A program made the position numbers and the translations under genes. From Flaveria trinervia (Eukaryota; Streptophyta; Magnoliopsida; Asterales; Asteraceae), in the NCBI GenBank assembly GCA_025506515.1, contig CM046442.1:16507187-16571186 (forward strand): a stretch of DNA of 64,000 nt, given 5' to 3'. Below, piece by piece: positions 1-12,532 of the stretch (position 1 is its first letter; each line of letters starts with the position of its first letter). The notes below the pieces were generated by a model. That model searched no databases and was not told the DNA's origin. It saw nothing but the letters and a program-made list of their open reading frames with translations.

Positions 1-3000
1 AATGAAGAATATGAATTCACAGGGAACAAGATCACTACTAGCAAGTATACCGTCATTAATTTCTTACCCAAGAATCTCTTCATCCAGTTTCATCGGGTAG
101 CGTACATATATTTTTTAGTTATTGCTGCCCTCAATCAGCTTCCTCCTCTTGCAGTCTTTGGGAGAACCGTGTCTCTTTTCCCTCTACTTTTTGTTCTCAC
201 AGTAACTGCTATAAAAGATGGTTATGAGGATTGGCGAAGACATAGATCTGACAGGAATGAGAATAATAAAGAGTCATTGGTGCTTCAAATTGGTAAGTTT
301 AAGCCAAAAAGATGGAAGGATATCCAGGTAGGCGAGGTGGTCAAGATTTGTGCTGATGAGGCGATCCCGTGTGACATAGTGCTGCTAGGGACTAGTGATC
401 CTAGTGGTGTTGCTTACATTCAACCATGAATTTAGATGGTGAATCAAATTTAAAAACTCGGTATGCTAGACAAGAAACATCTTTTATGTCATTTGATGGA
501 GAGTTAATTTCAGGTGTTATTAGATGTGAACAACCAATAGAAACATATATGAATTCACCGCCAATATGGAATTGAATTCACACAAAGTTTCACTTAGCCA
601 ATCAAATATTATTTTGCGCGGGTGTCAAGTGAAAAACACTGAATGGGTGGTAGGGGTGGTGGTTTATGCTGGTCAAGAAACAAAAGCAATGCTAAATAGT
701 GCGATTTCTCCATCTAAAAGAAGCAAATTGGAACAGGCAATGAACAAAGAAACTATTTGGTTATCTGTTTTTCTTTTTGTGCTATGTCTCGTTGTAGCCA
801 TTGGGATGTGTTTATGGTTAATTCGTCATCAGCACCAAATTGATACATTGCCTTATTACCGAAAAAGCTATTTAGTAAAAGGAAAATTCCCAGGAAAACC
901 ATATAAATATTATGGGATACCTATGGAGACCTTCTTTGCGTTCTTGAGTTCCATTATTGTGTTTCAGATAATGATACCGATTTCTTTGTATATTACTATG
1001 GAGTTGGTGAGGCTAGGACAATCTTATTTCATGATCGAAGATAAGCATATGTATGATAGCTTCACCAACACAAGGTTTCAGTGCAGATCTTTAAATATCA
1101 ATGAAGATTTGGGTCAAATACGGTATGTATTTTCTGATAAGACTGGTACACTTACCGAGAATAAAATGGAATTTCGGAAAGCTTCTGTGTTGGGAAAACT
1201 TATTGTAATTCCTTCATGGTGGATGGCATTACACAGGATTCAGAGACCACAGGTTTGGCCCTTTATTTGCTTTATCTATGCAATTGTTTATGCATTTCTT
1301 CCTTACCATTATCAATATATGAAAGGAAAGAATATATCTATGGCTATGTCGATTTGTAGTACATGTCTACACACAAATACATTGAAGTACATAGACAATT
1401 CTGCATTCATATACATGTGGAAATATAAATATACACATCTATATATATAATCCAACAAGATATGGAACTGCCACTTGGTGTTCACTCATGATGCCTCGTA
1501 AGCCACATCTATATATATTTTATTTCCTAATTTTACTCATAGTAATGCAATTAATTTAAAGATCTGGTTAATAATTTTTCCTACTGATCCATTCTACCTA
1601 TTAAGCCAGAATTTTTCATATTAGTCCATTTTACGTAGTAATAACATTAAATTTGCCATCTACACCCATTTCTAAATAAATTACAGTAACATTTACATGT
1701 TACCCTTTTGTGATAAAGTGATTAAAAAGATTTCCATTTACTATCAGATGAATTTTTCACTTCAATAATATGTGTACTTATATGCACACATACATACATT
1801 GACCTTGACTGACATATAATATGCATTTGGAAATATAATATGCACATACCTATGATATACATATAAGTACAATAAAGACACAAATTTGTAGATATCAAAA
1901 TGATCAAAGATTCAAAGTATTATCATCAGTTCATTACCAGTCATGTTACAGGCATATTATGACTGATTTATTATGGACTCTTACAATGGCATGATTTTAG
2001 GGTTTGAGTTAATATATGCGGGTGAAGAATATGTAATGGTGGTTGATTTCCAGTTAATTAGGAAACCATATTTTTGAAAATTAATGAATCATGATAATTA
2101 CAGAACTCATAATTTCGAGTATATAACATTATATGAATCGGTTTCAGTTTATAACATTATTTATCTGCAGAAGCAACCAAACAGGATTCACTGTCCACAA
2201 AGGGAAGATTTCAAAGTCTGATATTAATGTCGATCCTGGGCTCATGGGATTGCTTCATAAAGGAATTGATGGAAATGAAAAGATTCTGCTCATGAATTTT
2301 TTCTTACATTAGCAGCATGTAACACTGTGATTCCTATTCATAATCAAACTTCTTCCGTTGGGATTGATATTCATCAAGATCTTGATTATCAAGGAGAATC
2401 TCCTGATGAACTAGCTCTTGTAGCTGCTGCTTGTGCTTATGGTTATGTTCTTTTCGAGAGGACATCTGGCCATATTGCACTTGATGTCAATGGCGAGAAA
2501 CTAAGGTAGAAAATTCTCTTGATTACCGATGAAATACTGAGTTTAATTCAATCACTAATGGGGGATTGATTTGTAGTTCTGTGCAAAGTAAAAAATTAAA
2601 CAACATTTGTTTTTGCTGCGAAATGTAGGTTGGATGTTTTAGGTCTCCACGAGTTTGATAGTGTACGAAAAAGAATGTCAGTTGTTATCAGATTTCCCAA
2701 CAATAATGTGAAAGTGTTGGTAAAAGGAGCAGATACATCAATTCTCACCATTTTGAGAAAAGATCATGAACATGATGAGATAACCCTCATAACCCAACAC
2801 CATTTGACTGAATATTCTTCACTTGGTCTACGCACACTTGTACTTGCTTCTAAGGATCTTACAAATGAAGAACTTGAAAAATGGCAATTAATGTATGAAG
2901 ATGCAACAACTTCATTAGCTGATAGATCTCTGAAATTAAGGGAAGCTGCATTATTTGTTGAATCTAATTTGCGGTTGCTTGGGGCAACTGGTATTGAAGA

Positions 3001-5756
3001 TAAACTTCAAGAGGGTGTGCCTGAAACCATCGAGTGTCTCCGGCAGGCTGGAATCAAGGTCTGGGTTTTGACTGGAGATAAGCAGGAAACTGCAATTTCC
3101 ATTGCTCTTTCTTGCAAATTATTGACTGCAGATATGCATCAGATTGTTGTAAATGGAAATTCTGAGAGTGAATGCAAAATGCTTCTATCTGAGGCAAAAG
3201 CCCAGAGATTAACAATGGATGGTCCATTAGCACTTATAATTGATGGGAATAGTTTGGTTTACATCTTGGAGAGAGATCTAGAATCAGAGGTATATACCCT
3301 TTTCTAGTCTTTTTTACTTTGAATATTAGTTTTTACCTAATATTAGTTGGGTAATGGGTCAAAACAACTATTGTTGAACTGAGCCTGGTTTACAAAAGAC
3401 ATATATTCCAGAATATGTAATTGAAATTAAATAAATAATTAGTGTGCTTGATATGATCACAAAAGTTGTATTTCCAAATTTTTGAGAAAATAAATACAGA
3501 GCTTTTATGCATTAGTCAAGTTTTGAACTGTTTGACATGTTTGTTTTGCTTGCCGGTTTCTATTTAGTCTATTTTCTGTTTTACTTAATTGGCCCATTTA
3601 AAGGTAAATGGTAGAAATCATGTCCCCTAGCATTTCTGTTACATTTTTATTTATATATGAGATAGCTCAAATTTATTCTCTGATTATGACATTTATGTCT
3701 TTAATACAGCTGTTCGATCTTGCAACTTCATGTAAGGTTGTTTTATGCTGTCGTGTTGCTCCCTTACAAAAGGCCGGAATTGTTGACTTGATTAAGAGTC
3801 GCACTGATGATATGACACTAGCCATAGGGGATGGTAAGTTAGTTTGTTTCATAAAGTTATTCTCTGCGGAAAAAAGATGTCAAGAACATCATTTTTATTA
3901 AAAAAGGTTAATTGCATAGAAAGGTAACAAACTCTGGTCCAATCATATCAGGTTGCCAATTTTTACTTCACTAAATCGTCATTCTAAAGCTTTCACAGTT
4001 TCACTTCAAGGTAAACCTTGGCAGCAGGTAACTGGTCACATAAAAGAAAAAAGGCAACATTTTGAAGATTTCTAACACGTCATCTGCCACATCAGCTATA
4101 TTGGCATGCTAACTTGCACGAATTACCTTAAATCAAATGTTGAAAGCTTTGATGGTTTTTTATGGGTGAAAGCAAAGTTGGTTACCTCTTTAGTGTTGGC
4201 ATGATTTTAAGATAGCTAGTTACAAGATAGTATTTATATTATGTATGAAGATTAGTTAATGTCAATTTTACAATAAAAACACTTTTAGGTGCTAATGATG
4301 TGTCAATGATCCAAATGGCGGATGTTGGTGTTGGCATATGTGGACAGGAAGGGCGCCAAGCTGTCATGGCTTCAGATTTTGCAATGGGACAGTTCAGATT
4401 TTTAAAAAGATTACTTTTGGTGCACGGCCATTGGAATTATCAACGCATGGGTTATCTAGTTCTCTACAACTTTTACCGCAATGCAGTCTTTGTCTTTATG
4501 CTTTTCTGGTAAACCCCTGTAAATAATCATGCATCTATCTTTACAATTAACATATGTATGATCTTGATATATTATATTGTTTTCAGGTACATATTATGTG
4601 CAGCTTTCTCAACAACATCTGCACTTACTGATTGGAGCAGTGTATTTTACTCAGTAATTTACACTTCTGTCCCGACAATTATCGTTGGAATTCTGGATAA
4701 AGACCTAAGTCATAAAACACTTATCCAGTACCCTAAGTTATATGAAGCCGGGCACAGGCATGAAAGTTACAACAGTCGCCTTTTTTGGATTATGATGGCC
4801 GACACAATATGGCAAAGTCTTGTTCTTTTTTGTGTACCCACATTTGTCTTTAAGGAAAGCACGGTTGATATTTGGAGCATGGGTAGTTTGTGGACTGTTG
4901 CTGTAGTGATATTAGTGAATATACACTTGGCAATGGATGTCCAAAGATGGGTACTTTATACTCATATCTCAGTTTGGGGTTCGGTTGCAATGACGTTTGC
5001 CTGTGTAGTGGTTCTGGACTCGATACCTGTTTTCCCTAACTATGGGTTAGTTTTACTCAACTTTGATTACATCTTTATTAGATCTTCAAGTTAAAAAATT
5101 GATAAGTAGGGGCGTTTGCGGCTTGGTTCGGACGGTTATGATGAAGTTTTGGCCTTTGGGCCGAACTTGTAACTACGATGCAACCAAACCGGGCGGGTTG
5201 GGTGGGTTGGCGGGCGCGAGCGGTTTTAGTAGTTTAACAAGTTGGTTTTGGCGTTTTGTACCGATTTCTTTTTTTATTTTGGTCAAATTCTGAGTTTTTA
5301 TTTTAAATTTTAAAATGATAAATATGGTTCATGACTATAATACATATACATAACTATCTATTTCGGAAATTGAATAAAAAAAATCAAACAAAAAAGGTTT
5401 AAATGGTCAGTTCTGAACCATTGGCCAGCCATTAAACCGCCAAACTGTGAACCAAATCACATAAATCTTAAATCAGCCGAACCATCCAACTTGCTCGGTT
5501 AGGTTGGATTAATGGTTTATGAACACCCTTAATATGGAACTAATGTTATATTCAAATTGTCAGGACAATATATGAATTGGGAAAACAACCTACATATTGG
5601 CTCTCGATTTGGTTGATAATAGTGGCTGCGTTGCTTCCTCGGTTTATAGTTAAATCTATGCACAGAATGTTTTGGGCTTCGGATATCCAGATAGCTAGAG
5701 AATCTGAGATTTTAAGAAAAAGACGCTTATTTTATGGGCCATGGAAATCGGGTTAG
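1..5756 (+). pseudogene. ALA1: P4-type ATPase (phospholipid flippase), ALA1 clade, 5'-truncated, three frame breaks
   Basis: P4-ATPases move aminophospholipids to the cytosolic leaflet of plasma and endomembranes, using ATP and normally an ALIS beta subunit. The 5' end lies outside the window. Coding blocks are 1-about 1204, about 2170-2505, 2629-3289, 3710-3833, 4289-4508, 4587-5045 and 5564-5756, with GT-AG introns except the unresolved first junction. Visible motifs are the DGES actuator (about 432), the P4-specific PISL in TM4 (about 976), DKTGT with the phosphorylated Asp (1136-1150), KGAD nucleotide-binding (about 2728), LTGDKQETAI (about 3066) and GDGAND split by the intron at 3834. 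The last exon has the short C-terminus and SDIQIARE-type tail of the ALA1 clade. Single missing bases near 424, 537 and 2285 break the frame; the first two lie in A runs and could be assembly errors. If real, this is a pseudogene. Confidence 0.9.
5103..5533. repeat. possible hAT-like MITE remnant inside the last P4-ATPase intron
   Basis: The 518-bp last intron (5046-5563) holds GC-richer sequence whose two ends are loosely complementary: TAGGGGCGTTTG at the left and, read on the other strand, TAAGGGTGTTCA at the right. GGTTCGG words next to both ends also pair. The pattern resembles small hAT-type MITEs, but no 8-bp target duplication is visible, so the call is tentative. Confidence 0.3.
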
Positions 5757-8433
5757 CAAGCTTTGGACATTTCGGTTTCATGAAAGATCCAAGATTCATC
5801 CGTTTGTGGGTCTCCATGGATTTTCATATATAGAGGATGGTAGTAAGTAAGCTCGCTTCTTCGTTTTGATATACTGCATGTATATCTAGGACGTTTCTGG
5901 TTTAAGGGTAAGGGAATGCGTATGATTCCTTATATGGGGTGTTTGGTTGATAGGTGTGCTTACAAAATTAGTAGTGACTAACAAGACCCACAAATTCGGG
6001 TCTGTTTCAAGGGTATGAAGATTTCATTCCGGCCTATTATCAAACCTGATGAAGGAGAACATGAAGAAAGCGAATTCTCAAGGAACAAGCGTGCAGGTTG
6101 TTTTTGGAAATATGCGCATCGTGGGCCATCAGTGTGACATATGGCAGGCATTGTCCAAGGTAGAAAGGACAAGAGAACGAGGTATATAACCGTCTTATGT
6201 AAAGTATTTTTGGGACCTGCCCTTGTAATAGTTCAAAGGAACTTTCATTGTTACTTAGACGGCTCTTTGATACATGGAGAAAGCTTTTCGACTGTGACCA
6301 AGCTAATAGGCTGAGTGATACATGCAGTAAGATGATAAGTTTATTAGATAAAGGGTTAGGATGGGTATGAGTTAATATGGGTTTAGTTCAGGATGAACTC
6401 TAAGTCATGATAGGTCAATGCTATTACAAAATAATATACTTTTTCATCTCGACCACTTTATATTTAAATATATTTTTATACACTTACGTCAAGGCGAGTT
6501 AATGTAGAGAAAGAACTCCGTGACTTCCCCTTCCTAGAGCTTGCGTTGGCGCCCGCAATAGCAACGGCCCACAATCCGTTAAATATCTGATGACATCAAC
6601 TACACTTGGAATATCAGTCGGGTCCGGTCGGGTGGAGTGCTAGGTCAGAACGAGTTTGGCTCAAAACTAGTTTGGGTCAAATGTCAAATAAAAAATCCAT
6701 AATGAGTTCGAGTCGGGATGTGTTTGGTTAGAAACTTGGAATGGATGTAGGTCAAGTTGGATAAATTCTAAAATTAACATTGAAGATTCAAAACTTAGTG
6801 ATCAACTGACCAAAGTTTTGGTGTAAGATTACTAGTAAACTAATAAGACATAAAAGATGACTGCATAAGCCCACATTTCCACTAGTAAGATATCATTAAA
6901 CATCCTTAAGAACTACAAAACAAAGCTTTAAAATAGGCTTTTTATAAAACCAAAACATCAAAGGTAGATTCTTCAAAGCATCCTCATATACAAATATAGA
7001 ATATTGCATAACAAGCAATAAAGGAACACCAGATCAAATATTCATATCTTTAATCGAGAAGTTTCAAAATTTGCTTCAAATTTAGAAATTATGTGCCTCG
7101 AAAACCTCCACTAACTCCTGATTGTTCTTTTAAAACAAATATAAAATCTCATGTGATGATGTGAACCAATAAATATAAATATAAGTGATTGTGAGTAAAT
7201 TGTACATGACAACATAAACCTCTAATCCAGCTCAACGTCAAGTTATAATGACAGAACTAACATGATAATCAACAACGAAAAACATAAATCACACACAATC
7301 AAAAAGTAATCAACAAAGTGAAATTGAGAGGTGGAAAAAATGGAAAAAATCTATTGCCCTTTAATTCTAACTTTTAAGGTTTTTCATTTTCCCAAACCCA
7401 ATCCAACCAATAGTTTATGTTTAAAGCCCATATCGACCCAAGTTTACTCATTTGGGTCAAATTTGCCAGATCTAGTCCGAATCAAATACACCCTTAGGTC
7501 CGGGTCGAGTTTGAACTCAAGTATAATGCCCATCTCTAGACTAGTAGTATCATTTTGCGGCTAATAACATATAATCAAGAATATGAGTCCATTTCATTGA
7601 GAAATATGGGTTGTTGTAAACAAAATTCAAGAATAACTTTCGCGGAAAATAATCCAAATTCTTAAGAAACGCTATATTACATATATATTTCTAATATAGT
7701 CCGTCTTATTTTTAAGTTGTGAATCCACCTTAACACATTGTAACACACATGGTATTAAAACTAGTATGATGCAAGTTAAAGTAAGCATATCTGTTTATAC
7801 AAACCATTGATTTACTTGATAGATGACACAAAAAACTAAAGAAGTTGAGTAATTGGCCAAATTCATGTGGCTATATAATCAAAACTAAACGTAACCGACA
7901 TGTTTTGAATGTTTCTAAGCTAATTAACTCCTTGGTTCACCACCAATTCTCTCAAGTTTTGGCTTGATTCTTGCTTTAAGATAGAAATTTCAAAGTCCTT
8001 TCTTGATTTTTTTTATCTAGACCAACCCCAAGGATTGAAACAAAATCATGTGGTTTAAGAATGCATGAATGCCAATAATGGTTGGTTATAATTTAGTTTA
8101 ACATTACTTACATATTAATATTTTTGGCCTTGATTTGACATTTCTTGACTTTTTAGTCTAACAAGAAATAAATACCCGCATGTTGTGACGGGGTCGTATT
8201 AAGACATTAACGTGATGAGGGCACGTTTGCGGACTTCGATATACGCTTTGTGATGATGACATGCAATGTAGTTAAGTACATAAAGAAAATGTTTCAAATT
8301 GTGGTGGATTGTTTTGAAAAAAAAAACAAGATTATGTCTCGTACATCATAGCCCAATAATTTAAAAAACAAAAAAAGAAAAAAAAACCCAAGAAACTTAT
8401 AAGAAAAGACAAAAAAAGAGGAAAGCTTCAAAA
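5757..8433. other. non-coding flank downstream of the P4-ATPase, with possible DNA-transposon debris
   Basis: No convincing coding region was seen. The first few hundred bases should contain the 3' UTR of the upstream gene. Between about 6357 and 7545 the ends carry loosely complementary words (AGGATGGGTAT at the left; AGAGATGGGCAT read on the opposite strand at the right) and GGGTCCGG/CCGGGTCG words, which could mark a decayed non-autonomous hAT-like element; no target duplication is visible. The rest is AT-rich and unremarkable. Confidence 0.45.
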
Positions 8434-8881
8434 CATGGTCACCAAATTGAGGGAGTAGCTTAACCACTTCCACCACTTCAACTTCGATGTTATTTTCTGA
8501 ATCAAAGTAATTTATACACTAACAAAGTCCAAAAAGTTCACAAAAATGGTTTTGAGGACCAATGAGGTAAGGACACATGACCTTGCTTTATAAGATATAG
8601 TTAATATTGATGTTTTTTCAAACACAATTATTTTGACGTAATTTAAACGAGTGAAAATCTAACAATGTAACTATCGGTATATGGTCGTAAATATATCCTA
8701 AACAGTTTAACCAAATATGCATCAAAATGTGAACGTATAATACATAACTAGTACACGTTATCGTATTATTGTAAAATAATATATGTATAAAATAATATAC
8801 TTACAATGATATAATCCAAAAGTTACTCACTACATAAAGCAACAATATTTAAAAAAAAACTTTGATAATGATATATGCTTA
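8434..8881 (+). repeat. dispersed repeat, copy A (partner at 56456-56895)
   Basis: About 450 bp starting at CATGGTCAC and ending at ATGCTTA align almost throughout with 56456-56895 in the same orientation, with scattered substitutions and small indels. Shared words include GAGGGAGTAGC, CACTTCAACTTCGATG and GGTCGTAAATATA. It has no coding capacity and no terminal repeats that I can see, so the element type is unknown. Confidence 0.8.
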
Positions 8882-9121
8882 AACAACATGGATCCACTAA
8901 CACCTACGCTTAGAGTGGGTGTTGGATAACAAACAGTTTATACTTTGCATGCCAATATAACTTCCAACAATAAATAGATTTTATTAAATGATAGTTTAAT
9001 TATCTCCACCACTGCTACCTTCACTGATTTCCATTTGTAGAAAATGGCATCTAACACATCAATATACGTTGATCAATACGTATAAAATTTTTCGAAGAAA
9101 TACATATAAATTTTCACTTCC
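8882..9121. other. short non-coding spacer before the MULE transposase
   Basis: AT-rich sequence with no coding signal. The left terminal inverted repeat of the MULE should lie here or slightly upstream, but I could not match it to anything near 50.3-51.2 kb. Confidence 0.4.
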
Positions 9122-11832
9122 GTGCGAAAAACAGCTTTGCCAATGAATGTATGTAGGCGATTCCCCATATTATATATAATCAACAAAAAAACACTTCGAG
9201 GATTCCAATGCTTTGTACAAAACTATGGTGTTGGTATTATTCGAACATCCCCACATACTAGAAGAAAATTCTACACTCCTGATGTGTCTATTTTGGTCAG
9301 ATCACAATCGGGAATGAAATTCAGTTTTACCGATGAGGCATACTCTTTTTACGAGGCTTATGCAAGAAGAGGTGGTTTTTCAATTAGAAAAAAAACTGAA
9401 AAAGTAAGGAATGGGATCATGACTCTAAAATACTTTGTATGTTCTAAAGAGGGTAAAAAACTTTTAAAAAATTTGATACACTTGAGAACTTTGATGAGTC
9501 GCAATCTCGTAGGAGAGCTTCAATTAGATCCGAATGACAAGCTTGTTTGAAAATCCAGATATGTGCTAACAATATATACATGGTGTATGTCTTTTTGGAA
9601 GAACATAATCATCCACTTGTTTCCCAAAGTGATTATCATGTGTTACGTTGTGCTCGTAAGTTGACTTTGCCTCAGAAAGAGCTTATTCTAAATCTTTCGA
9701 AGTTGAATATCGGGTCTGTTAAAGCTTTCTCCATAATGAGAACACATTATGACGGTTTTGAAGAGGTTAGTGCTACTGTTGTTGATTGTAAGAATTTCAA
9801 ACGAGACATTAACGTTTATATAGGTAAATATGATTGTGAAATGATTGTCCGTTGATTGCTTTGCAAGAAAGAGTATCTTACAAATTTTTCATGTGAGTTT
9901 TAACCGGTACCGACGGTGATTTGCTTGGATTATTTTGGGCTGACCAAGAGATGAAGCGAAGTTACATTGTTTTGGTGATGTTATCATTTGATTTAACATT
10001 CCGTACCAACGAGTGTGTATATCTTTTTAATATGTGTCATTTAGTATTGTTTTCAAATTTTAGACATTTTTATTAATTTTTTGTGTTTTTAAAGGTATGA
10101 TATGGTTTTTGTCCCCTTTACGGCCATAGACAATCACCATCGTAATGTTTGCGTTGGTGCTGCTTTACTTGGTTCAGAAACATCAGAGTCTTATGGATGG
10201 TTATTAAATGATTTCAAGAAATCACATGGTAGAGAACCTCGTGTTGTTGTTATAGATCAAGACCCTTCTATGCGGAAAGCTATACAGGAAATATGACCTA
10301 TATCTAGGCATAGGTTTTGTATGTGGCACATAATGAAAAAGGTTGATTAGAAGGTAGGAAGGTTTTCTTAATTTGTAGGATCATTTATTACTTTACTATC
10401 ATTTGTGTTATTTATAAAGATTAGTTATGCTATTATTAAAACTATTATATATGTGCTGTTATAACATATTTAATATTTATCCAAAAATAGGATTAAGCTT
10501 ATACATTGTGATGTTATAGGTTGGAAAAACACTCAAGGCAGACAAGACGTTCAAACAACGTATATGTGATATTGTATGGACGGATGAATTCGAGGCAAAA
10601 TGGAAGGAGATAATGAGAGATTTTAATTTATGTGTTTAAGAAATGACCGGATACCTACTTACTATCGTCACGAGTTTATGTCTGTCTTAATGCGCACAAC
10701 ATCTCGATCTGAAAGTGAGAATCATTTTTTTGAATAGTTTACCAAGCAGGATTACTCTTATTGAATTTTTAAGCAATTTCGAAACTGCTTGGAAACACAA
10801 AGATACAAACACTGTAAGAATGATTATCAGACTATGAATACAACTCCTGATTGGCTAACCGATTTTCAACTAGAGAAAGAAGCTCATGAGATATACACTA
10901 GAAACATATTCAATGATGTACAGGAGGAGATACAATTGGCTGTTCACCATACCACATGTATAAACGTTGATTAAGTTAATGATTTTTTTAAATTTTCTAT
11001 AAAGGATTTAGACTATGAGGCATCTCCCTTGAAAGAGGTACATCCTTTTCTTTTATCTTTTAGATTGTCCATTTATATATAATGTTTAACTCATGTGATG
11101 TTTATAAATAAATTTAAATCAATATCCATGATGTACTACCACTTATACTTGTCTCCTATTTATAAAAAATACAACAAATCATGTTTTAATTTTATTTATT
11201 TAGGTATGTTTTAAAGAAGAAGATACGGTCATATCATGCATGTATGGTAGGTACGAGCAATATGGTTTATTTTGCAGACATATATTTCATGTTTTAAGGT
11301 TGTCGAGAGTAAAAGTTTTCCCAAAGAACTACGTGTTGAAAAGATGGACCAGACATGCCGTACCACGTTCTGTATTCTCTAACCATAAAAACAAGTAATT
11401 ACTAATGAAAACGATGCTGACGCGCAAAACATGCGACGTCAAATCATGTTTTCAACACAATACATTGTTGATCGGTTAGACACGATATCGAGAAACTATC
11501 ACTTTACACGGGCAAGCTTAAAGTTCAGGTTTTCGAAGTTGATCAGATGTGTGCTACTGATCATCCTCATCCCAAAAAAGATGGTATTTCAAAGTTACTT
11601 GGTTTTACTCAACCATCAGAAGTCAATTATGCGGGGCCTGTTAGCATTGGAACAAAGGGTTCCGATTCTAAGAAACGGTACAAGTCTATTCATGAGAAAA
11701 TTACAACCAAGCCGCCAAGAAGAGTCAGGGGGATGTGGTATTTGTGGTTCAACTAAACATGATCGTCGAACATGTACACATAGAAGGGGTGAAGAGAATG
11801 TTGTTGAGAATACTGACCCTAGATTCGAGTGA
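9122..11832 (+). pseudogene. MULE transposase, FAR1/MuDR-type, decayed
   Basis: The encoded protein would bind element ends and catalyse cut-and-paste transposition. An N-terminal FAR1-type DNA-binding domain is seen at about 9310-9530 (FTDEAYSFYEAYARRGGF). The DDE domain follows: first Asp at 9990-9992 in SFDLTFRTNE, second Asp at about 10255 in VVVIDQDPSM, RHRFCMWHIMKK at about 10300, and the Glu region SESENHFF at about 10720. A SWIM-type zinc finger lies at about 11250-11320 (GLFCRHIFHVLR) and a CX2CX4HX4C zinc knuckle at about 11735-11780. Intron-like gaps with GT...AG ends occur, for example near 10014-10093. Several stops and frame changes (9548, 9853, 10294, 10736) show it is not functional. 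The first SWIM cysteine appears to be Ile. Confidence 0.85.
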
Positions 11833-12532
11833 TTTATTTACTATCATAGTGCTATTTTAAGCTTATGTTTTGTTTTTGGTATTCTATGAAATAAAACTTA
11901 ATGTTTTTTATTTTTATTGTTTGAATGTATGTGTAATTTTTTATTTAATGGTTGAAGTTTTAATTTTTATTTTGATTTTAATTCATGTTGTCATATCTAT
12001 ATTTGTTTAACACTATATCTTATCTGATTAAGAATGATTCGTGCTATTATGGTTTCTGAATGTGCTATTATATCTCATAATTTGTATTATGATTTTGCAT
12101 ATTTTATGTTAAAATCTATCTATTTTTCATGATGAAATTTATATATGATCCTATTATGAAACATGAGTTAGCATTCCAAATTATTTAATGTTGCACCAAG
12201 TAATATGACATTCATTAAAAGCCAATAAATAGTACTAATATAAATCCATCTTACTAGTAGAACTCAACAAAAACCAAATTCAAAGTTCTAATAATAAACC
12301 GTTGTTCTAATATAAACCAAACTACTGACAATATTCATTCAAAAACCAACTTCCTTCAACACATTAAACTTGCCATCACATTCCCGATCTTTCTTTTATC
12401 CGTTGGAACGACATCCTTTGTTATTTCTTTCTTACGCCTTTAATCCATATTCACAAATTCTTGCACCTCTTGGACGACCGCCCTACATTTATGACAGAAG
12501 AACCTTTGTCAAATACTTGATCCTTAAATCGT
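11833..12532. other. intergenic gap between convergent MULE genes
   Basis: AT-rich sequence between the transposase stop and the Ulp1-like 3' end. It presumably holds the two facing 3' UTRs and polyadenylation regions. Nothing else was recognised. Confidence 0.5.
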
